Shown here piece after piece: positions 58,633-64,000 of a stretch of DNA of 64,000 nt. Numbering within the stretch: position 1 is the stretch's first letter; each line of letters opens with the position of its first letter. A program made the translations under genes and the position numbers. This DNA is from Pantoea wallisii (GTDB taxonomy: Bacteria > Pseudomonadota > Gammaproteobacteria > Enterobacterales > Enterobacteriaceae): NCBI RefSeq assembly GCF_002095485.1, contig NZ_MLFS01000009.1, forward strand, positions 1-64,000. Direction: 5' to 3'. The notes below the pieces were generated by a model. It ran no database searches. It was not told the origin of the DNA and worked only from the letters and a program-made list of their open reading frames with translations.

Positions 58633-59556
58633 ATGAGACTCAGGAAATACAATAAAAGTTTGGGGATTTTGTCATTAATTGCAGGCGCTGTATTACTCAG
58701 CGGCTGCGATAGTGCGTTGTTAAATCCCAAAGGACAGATTGCACTGGAGCAACGTTCGCTGATTCTGACAGCTTTCGGCTTGATGATGATCGTCGTAATT
58801 CCGGCAGTCTTAATGGCTGTGGTGTTCGCCTGGAAATATCGGGCAACCAACACCGATGCGAAGTATAGCCCTAACTGGTCACACTCTAACAAAGTGGAAG
58901 CCGTGGTCTGGACCATTCCGATCCTGATCATTGTTTTCCTTGGCGTGCTGACCTGGAAATCAACCCATGCGCTGGAGCCGAGCAAACCGCTGGCCTCGGA
59001 CGTCAAACCGGTTGAGATCGATGTTGTGGCACTGGACTGGAAATGGCTGTTCATTTACCCGGAGCAGGGTATTGCGACCGTTAACCAGATTGCCTTCCCG
59101 GCAAATACTCCGGTGAACTTCAAGATCACCTCCAACTCCGTAATGAACTCCTTCTTTATTCCTACGCTCGGCAGCCAGATCTACGCCATGGCGGGCATGC
59201 AGACCAAACTGCACCTGATCGCCAATGAGCCAGGAACGTTCGACGGTATCTCTGCTAACTTCAGCGGTCGCGGTTTCTCTGGTATGAAGTTCAAAGCCAT
59301 TGCCACCAAAGACGATGCGGAATTCCAGCAGTGGGTTGCCAAAGTTAAAGCGGCACCTAACACGCTGACCACCATGGAAGATTTCGAAAAAGTGGCAACA
59401 CCAAGCGAAAATCATCCGGTGGAATATTTCTCAACTGCTAATCCGGAACTGTTCAAGCAGGTTATTGATAAGTTCATGATGAGCCACGGGAAAATGGACA
59501 TGTCGCACGAAGGCATGGACATGAATCACGCCGCTGCTGCGGGAGCCGAGGAATAA
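58633..59556 (+). CDS. cyoA: Cytochrome bo3 ubiquinol oxidase subunit II CyoA
   Basis: 307 residues (E. coli 315). Lipoprotein signal with lipobox LSGC, two membrane helices, then a periplasmic cupredoxin domain that lacks the CuA ligands, as in all quinol oxidases. The tail is rich in Met and His ([18 protein letters not shown]). The start follows GAGGTCGTTAA. First gene of the cyo operon. Confidence 0.97.
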   Translation: MRLRKYNKSLGILSLIAGAVLLSGCDSALLNPKGQIALEQRSLILTAFGLMMIVVIPAVLMAVVFAWKYRATNTDAKYSPNWSHSNKVEAVVWTIPILIIVFLGVLTWKSTHALEPSKPLASDVKPVEIDVVALDWKWLFIYPEQGIATVNQIAFPANTPVNFKITSNSVMNSFFIPTLGSQIYAMAGMQTKLHLIANEPGTFDGISANFSGRGFSGMKFKAIATKDDAEFQQWVAKVKAAPNTLTTMEDFEKVATPSENHPVEYFSTANPELFKQVIDKFMMSHGKMDMSHEGMDMNHAAAAGAEE

Positions 59557-59560
59557 TACG

Positions 59561-61543
59561 ATGTTCGGAAAATTAACACTGGATGCAGTGCCCTACCATG
59601 AGCCCATTATCATGGTTACGGTCGCCGGTATCATCATTGGTGGTCTGGCGCTGATTGCTGCCATTACCTATTTTGGTAAGTGGAAGTATCTGTGGTCGGA
59701 GTGGTTAACCTCTATCGACCACAAAAAACTGGGTATCATGTACATCATCATGGCTTTCGTCATGCTGCTGCGTGGCTTCGCCGATGCAGTGATGATGCGT
59801 ACCCAACAGGTTCTGGCATCTGCCGGAGAAGCGGGCATATTACCCCCCCATCACTACGACCAGATCTTTACCGCGCACGGCGTGATTATGATCTTCTTCG
59901 TGGCGATGCCTTTCGTGGTGGGTCTGATGAACATCGCGGTTCCGCTGCAAATCGGTGCCCGTGACGTTGCGTTCCCGTTCCTGAACAACCTGAGCTTCTG
60001 GTTCACTGCGATCGGTGTGATCCTGGTTAACCTGTCGCTGGGTGTGGGCGAGTTCGCGCAGACCGGCTGGCTGGCCTATCCGCCGCTTTCGGGTGCGGAG
60101 TACAGTCCTGGCGTCGGGGTCGATTACTGGATCTGGAGTCTCCAGCTATCCGGTATCGGTACGACACTGACCGGTATCAACTTCTTCGTGACCATTCTGA
60201 AGATGCGTGCGCCGGGCATGGACCTGTTCAAAATGCCTGTCTTCACCTGGGCATCACTGTGCACCAACGTCCTGATCATCGCTGCGTTCCCGGTTCTGAC
60301 CGTGACGCTGGCACTGTTGACGCTTGACCGTTACCTTGGCTTCCATTTCTTTACTAATGATATGGGCGGTAACATGATGATGTACGTCAACCTGATCTGG
60401 GTCTGGGGTCACCCGGAGGTGTACATCCTCGTTCTGCCGGTGTTTGGTGTCTTCTCTGAAGTTACTGCCACCTTCTCGAAAAAGCGTCTGTTTGGTTACA
60501 CCTCGCTGGTGTGGGCGACCATCGCGATTACCGTACTGTCGTTCATCGTTTGGCTGCACCACTTCTTCACCATGGGTGCGGGCGCGAACGTTAACGCCTT
60601 CTTCGGTATCATGACGATGATCATCGCGATTCCAACCGGCGTGAAGATCTTCAACTGGCTGTTCACCATGTATCAGGGTCGTATCGAGTTCAACTCGGCG
60701 ATGCTGTGGACCATCGGCTTCCTGGTGACCTTCTCAGTGGGTGGTATGACCGGCGTACTGCTGGCAGTACCGGGTGCGGACTTCGTGCTGCACAACAGCC
60801 TGTTCCTGATCGCGCACTTCCATAACGTTATCATCGGCGGTGTGGTGTTCGGTTGTATGGCTGGCGTGACCTACTGGTTCCCGAAAGCGTTTGGTTTCAC
60901 CCTGAACGAAACCTGGGGCAAGCGCGCCTTCTGGTTCTGGATCATCGGCTTCTTTGTTGCCTTTATGCCGCTGTACGCACTGGGCTTCATGGGTATGACC
61001 CGTCGTATCAGCCAGGACATCGATCCACAGTTCCACTCTCTGCTGGTTGTTGCAGCAGGCGGTGCGGCACTGATTGCCTGCGGTATCCTGTGCCAGCTTA
61101 TCCAGTTCTGGGTATCGGTACGTGACCGTGAGCAGAACCGCGATCTGACCGGTGACCCGTGGGGCGGCCGTACGCTGGAGTGGGCAACCTCTTCACCACC
61201 ACCGTTCTACAACTTTGCTGTAATCCCGCATATCCACGAGCGTGATGCGTTCTGGGAGATGAAAGAGAAAGGCGAAGCGTACAAGCAGCCAGAAAAATAT
61301 GAAGAGATTCATATGCCGAAAAACAGCGGCGCGGCGATTGTTATTGCAGCCTTCATGACAGTCTTCGGTTTTGCCCTCATCTGGCACATCTGGTGGCTGG
61401 CAGGTCTGACTTTCCTGGGCACAATTGTGACCTGGATTGTGAAGAGCTTTGATGAAGACGTGGATTACTACGTACCGGTTGCTGAAATCGAGCAGATCGA
61501 GAAGAAGCACTTTGATGACATCAGCAAAGCAGGTCTGAAATAA
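59561..61543 (+). CDS. cyoB: Cytochrome bo3 ubiquinol oxidase subunit I CyoB
   Basis: 660 residues with fifteen membrane helices. Haem and CuB ligands are in [15 protein letters not shown] (low-spin haem b His), [14 protein letters not shown] (CuB His cross-linked to Tyr), and WLHHFFTMG (two more CuB His); the haem o His is in [13 protein letters not shown]. It oxidises ubiquinol, reduces oxygen to water and pumps protons. It is four bases after cyoA and overlaps cyoC by one. Confidence 0.98.
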   Translation: MFGKLTLDAVPYHEPIIMVTVAGIIIGGLALIAAITYFGKWKYLWSEWLTSIDHKKLGIMYIIMAFVMLLRGFADAVMMRTQQVLASAGEAGILPPHHYDQIFTAHGVIMIFFVAMPFVVGLMNIAVPLQIGARDVAFPFLNNLSFWFTAIGVILVNLSLGVGEFAQTGWLAYPPLSGAEYSPGVGVDYWIWSLQLSGIGTTLTGINFFVTILKMRAPGMDLFKMPVFTWASLCTNVLIIAAFPVLTVTLALLTLDRYLGFHFFTNDMGGNMMMYVNLIWVWGHPEVYILVLPVFGVFSEVTATFSKKRLFGYTSLVWATIAITVLSFIVWLHHFFTMGAGANVNAFFGIMTMIIAIPTGVKIFNWLFTMYQGRIEFNSAMLWTIGFLVTFSVGGMTGVLLAVPGADFVLHNSLFLIAHFHNVIIGGVVFGCMAGVTYWFPKAFGFTLNETWGKRAFWFWIIGFFVAFMPLYALGFMGMTRRISQDIDPQFHSLLVVAAGGAALIACGILCQLIQFWVSVRDREQNRDLTGDPWGGRTLEWATSSPPPFYNFAVIPHIHERDAFWEMKEKGEAYKQPEKYEEIHMPKNSGAAIVIAAFMTVFGFALIWHIWWLAGLTFLGTIVTWIVKSFDEDVDYYVPVAEIEQIEKKHFDDISKAGLK

Positions 61544-62157
61544 TGTCAACTGAAACCGTAAAACACCACCACGACGCCCATGCGGAGCATGGGCATCACG
61601 ATGCAGGAGCCAATAAAGTCTTTGGCTTCTGGATCTACCTGATGAGTGACTGCATTATCTTTGCAACCCTGTTTGCGACCTATGCAGTTATGGTCAACAA
61701 CACTGCCGGTGGCCCGGCAGGTAAAGATATCTTCGAACTGCCGTTCGTACTGGTTGAAACCGCGCTACTGCTGCTGAGCTCCATTACCTATGGTATGGCA
61801 GTGATCGCGATGAACAACCAGAACAAGGGTTCGGTCATCAGCTGGCTGGCGTTGACCTTCCTGTTCGGTGCCGGATTTATCGGGATGGAGATCTATGAGT
61901 TCCATCATCTGATCGTGGAAGGCTTCGGTCCTGACCGCAGCGGCTTCCTCTCCGGCTTCTTCACGCTGGTTGGTACGCACGGTCTGCACGTGACCTCTGG
62001 TCTGATCTGGATGGCTGTGCTGATGTTCCAGATCTCGAAGCGTGGTCTGACCGCAACTAACCGCACCCGTATCATGTGCCTGAGTCTGTTCTGGCACTTC
62101 CTGGATGTGGTGTGGATCTGCGTATTCACCGTTGTCTATCTGATGGGGGCCATGTAA
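61543..62157 (+). CDS. cyoC: Cytochrome bo3 ubiquinol oxidase subunit III CyoC
   Basis: 204 residues with five membrane helices and the family blocks [22 protein letters not shown] and [14 protein letters not shown]. The N-terminal part is His-rich ([13 protein letters not shown]). It supports stability of subunit I. Start and stop overlap its neighbours (TAATG), so translation is coupled. Confidence 0.97.
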   Translation: MSTETVKHHHDAHAEHGHHDAGANKVFGFWIYLMSDCIIFATLFATYAVMVNNTAGGPAGKDIFELPFVLVETALLLLSSITYGMAVIAMNNQNKGSVISWLALTFLFGAGFIGMEIYEFHHLIVEGFGPDRSGFLSGFFTLVGTHGLHVTSGLIWMAVLMFQISKRGLTATNRTRIMCLSLFWHFLDVVWICVFTVVYLMGAM

Positions 62158-62486
62158 TGAGTCATTCTGTTAACGAACATGGTGCATCTCACGGTAGCGT
62201 GAAGTCTTACATGATCGGTTTCATCCTCTCTATCATCCTGACGGCAATCCCGTTCTGGATGGTAATGGATGGCAGCGCCTCTCACGGCACCATTCTGGGT
62301 GTGGTTCTGGTGTGTGCAGTGGTCCAGGTTCTGGTTCACCTGGTGTACTTCCTGCATCTGGACAGCAAATCCGAGGGTGGCTGGAACATGGTGGCCATTG
62401 TGTTCTCAGCAGTCATCATCCTGATTGTTGTGATCGGCTCACTGTGGATTATGTGGAACCTCAACTACAACATGATGGCCCACTAA
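62157..62486 (+). CDS. cyoD: Cytochrome bo3 ubiquinol oxidase subunit IV CyoD
   Basis: 109 residues, equal to E. coli, with three membrane helices. ATG 62157 shares its A with the cyoC stop. [14 protein letters not shown] is conserved. It helps in CuB site assembly. Confidence 0.96.
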   Translation: MSHSVNEHGASHGSVKSYMIGFILSIILTAIPFWMVMDGSASHGTILGVVLVCAVVQVLVHLVYFLHLDSKSEGGWNMVAIVFSAVIILIVVIGSLWIMWNLNYNMMAH

Positions 62487-62499
62487 AGAGTCACGCGTA

Positions 62500-63387
62500 A
62501 TGATTAAGCAATACCTGCAAGTAACAAAACCAGGAATTATTTTCGGCAATTTAATTTCTGTGATCGGTGGATTCCTGCTGGCTTCGAAAGGCAGCATTGA
62601 TTACACCCTGTTTCTCGTCTCACTGGTGGGCGTATCGCTGGTTGTCGCATCCGGTTGTGTTTTCAACAATGTGATCGACCGTGATATCGACATCAAGATG
62701 GAGAGAACGCGGAACCGTGTTCTGGTCAAAGGCCTGATCTCGGCGAAAGTAAGCCTGGTTTATGCAACCGCATTGGGTATTGCTGGCTTTGCGTTGCTGT
62801 ATTTTGGCGCTAACCCGCTGGCCATGTGGCTGGCGGTGATGGGCTTCGTCGTTTACGTCGGCATTTACAGCCTCTACATGAAGCGTCATTCGGTCTATGG
62901 CACGCTGATTGGTAGCCTCTCCGGCGCAGCGCCGCCGGTCATTGGCTACTGCGCAGTGACCAATGAGTTTGATGCTGGCGCACTGATCTTACTGGCGATC
63001 TTTAGCCTGTGGCAGATGCCGCACTCGTATGCGATTGCGATCTTCCGCTTTAAAGATTACCAGGCCGCTAACATTCCGGTTCTGCCGGTCGTGAAAGGCA
63101 TTTCGGTGGCAAAAAATCATATTACGCTCTACATTCTGGCGTTCATGATTGCCACGCTGATGCTGACGCTGGGCGGTTACGCTGGCTACAAATATCTGGT
63201 GGTCGCAGCGGCGGTAAGCGTCTGGTGGCTCGGTATGGCACTCTCAGGTTACAAAACCTCAAATGATAAAGTTTGGGCGCGTAAACTGTTTGTGTTCTCG
63301 ATTGTCGCCATTACCGCGCTTAGCGTGATGATGTCGGTGGATTTTATGTCCCCGGCCTCTAAAGACCTGCTGACTTACGTCTGGTAA
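62500..63387 (+). CDS. cyoE: Protohaem IX farnesyltransferase (haem O synthase) CyoE
   Basis: 295 residues with about nine membrane helices, UbiA superfamily. The first Asp-rich motif is in [18 protein letters not shown], and the second Asp/Glu region follows [16 protein letters not shown]. It adds farnesyl to haem b to make haem o for CyoB. Last gene of the cyo operon. Confidence 0.97.
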   Translation: MIKQYLQVTKPGIIFGNLISVIGGFLLASKGSIDYTLFLVSLVGVSLVVASGCVFNNVIDRDIDIKMERTRNRVLVKGLISAKVSLVYATALGIAGFALLYFGANPLAMWLAVMGFVVYVGIYSLYMKRHSVYGTLIGSLSGAAPPVIGYCAVTNEFDAGALILLAIFSLWQMPHSYAIAIFRFKDYQAANIPVLPVVKGISVAKNHITLYILAFMIATLMLTLGGYAGYKYLVVAAAVSVWWLGMALSGYKTSNDKVWARKLFVFSIVAITALSVMMSVDFMSPASKDLLTYVW

Positions 63388-63409
63388 GTCAGACCGTTAC
63401 TCCGAATAA

Positions 63410-63435
63410 GGGCGCGACTATCGCGCCCTTTCTTT
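63410..63435 (+). terminator. Terminator of the cyo operon
   Basis: GGGCGCGA-CTA-TCGCGCCC followed by TTTCTTTTT. Confidence 0.9.
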
Positions 63436-63518
63436 TTGTTACCACTGCTTAAAAACTATTGTTTTACCCGCCCTGCCCCGCTCCCTAAAATATATGTAGC
63501 AAATTTTCAGAGGTTGGA

Positions 63519-64000
63519 ATGAACGACAATAAAATGACCCCGGTAGAGCGTCGGGCAACATGGGGTTTAGGCACGGTTTTTTCCCTGCGTATGCTGGGAA
63601 TGTTTATGGTCCTGCCGGTCCTCACGACCTACGGCATGGCTTTGCAGGGCGCCAGTGAAACCCTCATCGGGCTGGCAATTGGTATTTATGGTCTGGCGCA
63701 GGCGGTGTTTCAGATTCCGTTTGGCCTGCTGTCCGATCGCGTCGGCCGCAAGCCGTTGATTGTCGGCGGGCTGATGCTGTTTGTACTCGGCAGCGTGATC
63801 GCCGCCATGACCACCTCTATCTGGGGCGTCATTCTCGGCCGGGCGCTGCAGGGGTCAGGGGCTATCGCCGCAGCGGTAATGGCATTGCTCTCCGATCTTA
63901 CCCGCGAGCAGAACCGCACGAAAGCCATGGCGTTTATTGGCATCAGCTTCGGCGTCACTTTTGCTATCGCGATGGTGATCGGTCCGATTGTTACTCACGC
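63519..64000 (+). CDS. yajR: MFS transporter YajR, 3' end cut off
   Basis: The first 160 residues are in the window. MTPVERRATWGLGTVFSLRM, the MFS motif A GLLSDRVGRKPLI between TM2 and TM3, and GRALQGSGAIAAAVMALLSD match E. coli YajR, a proton-coupled exporter whose C-terminal YAM domain would lie outside the window. The ATG at 63519 follows AGAGGTTGGA. Substrate unknown. Confidence 0.95.
   Translation, partial: MNDNKMTPVERRATWGLGTVFSLRMLGMFMVLPVLTTYGMALQGASETLIGLAIGIYGLAQAVFQIPFGLLSDRVGRKPLIVGGLMLFVLGSVIAAMTTSIWGVILGRALQGSGAIAAAVMALLSDLTREQNRTKAMAFIGISFGVTFAIAMVIGPIVTH

Overview
The window is a stretch of Enterobacterales chromosome. Gene content and order follow the Escherichia coli copA-to-yajR region, seen from the copA end. 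The ccdR/ccdA-type divergent pair, the absence of mscK, aes and ybaQ, and several insertions relative to E. coli suggest Erwiniaceae, most likely Pantoea or a close relative; this is inferred from gene order and protein likeness only. No tRNA, rRNA, prophage, insertion sequence or CRISPR array was seen. One non-coding RNA gene is the 4.5S RNA (ffs) and another is a ChiX-type small RNA.

Layout. 1-10.2 kb: copper ATPase copA (5' end cut off), ybaP, chiX on the opposite strand, ybaK, a LysR regulator divergent from a PACE-family efflux protein, ushA, fsr and ybaL. 10.2-23 kb: gsk, hemH, adk, an unrecognised gene divergent from a GcvA-like LysR regulator, htpG, recR, ybaB, dnaX, apt, ybaN, priC, a GlsB-like membrane protein and rsmS (ybaM). 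22.8-28 kb: acrR and acrAB around a conserved AcrR operator. 28-31.1 kb: an inserted zinc-starvation island with two Zur boxes. The rightward unit holds the zinc-independent ribosomal proteins L31B and L36B. The leftward unit holds a metal ABC transporter preceded by an unannotated 34-residue hydrophobic protein. 31.2-36.6 kb: an unknown protein, tomB-hha, ffs, atl, ybaY, tesB and glnK-amtB with a sigma-54 promoter and NtrC site. 36.8-48.8 kb: mdlAB, ccdR/ccdA, cof, ybaE, queC, fadM, ybaV, ppiD and hupB. 48.9-55.8 kb: the proteostasis cluster lon, clpX, clpP, tig and bolA. 56-64 kb: yajG, ampG, cyoABCDE and the start of yajR.

Themes. Heat-shock control is visible as sigma-32 type promoters before htpG, lon and clpP. 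Envelope defence and metal balance recur: CopA, AcrAB, PACE, Fsr, MdlAB and the Zur island. 

Sequence quality. Nine single-base length differences in short G or C runs break conserved genes: gsk twice, dnaX, priC, the GlsB-like gene, the metal-binding protein, tesB twice and queC. Several are housekeeping genes and all nine changes are of the same kind, so sequencing error is a better explanation than gene decay. I annotate each as one gene over its full span.
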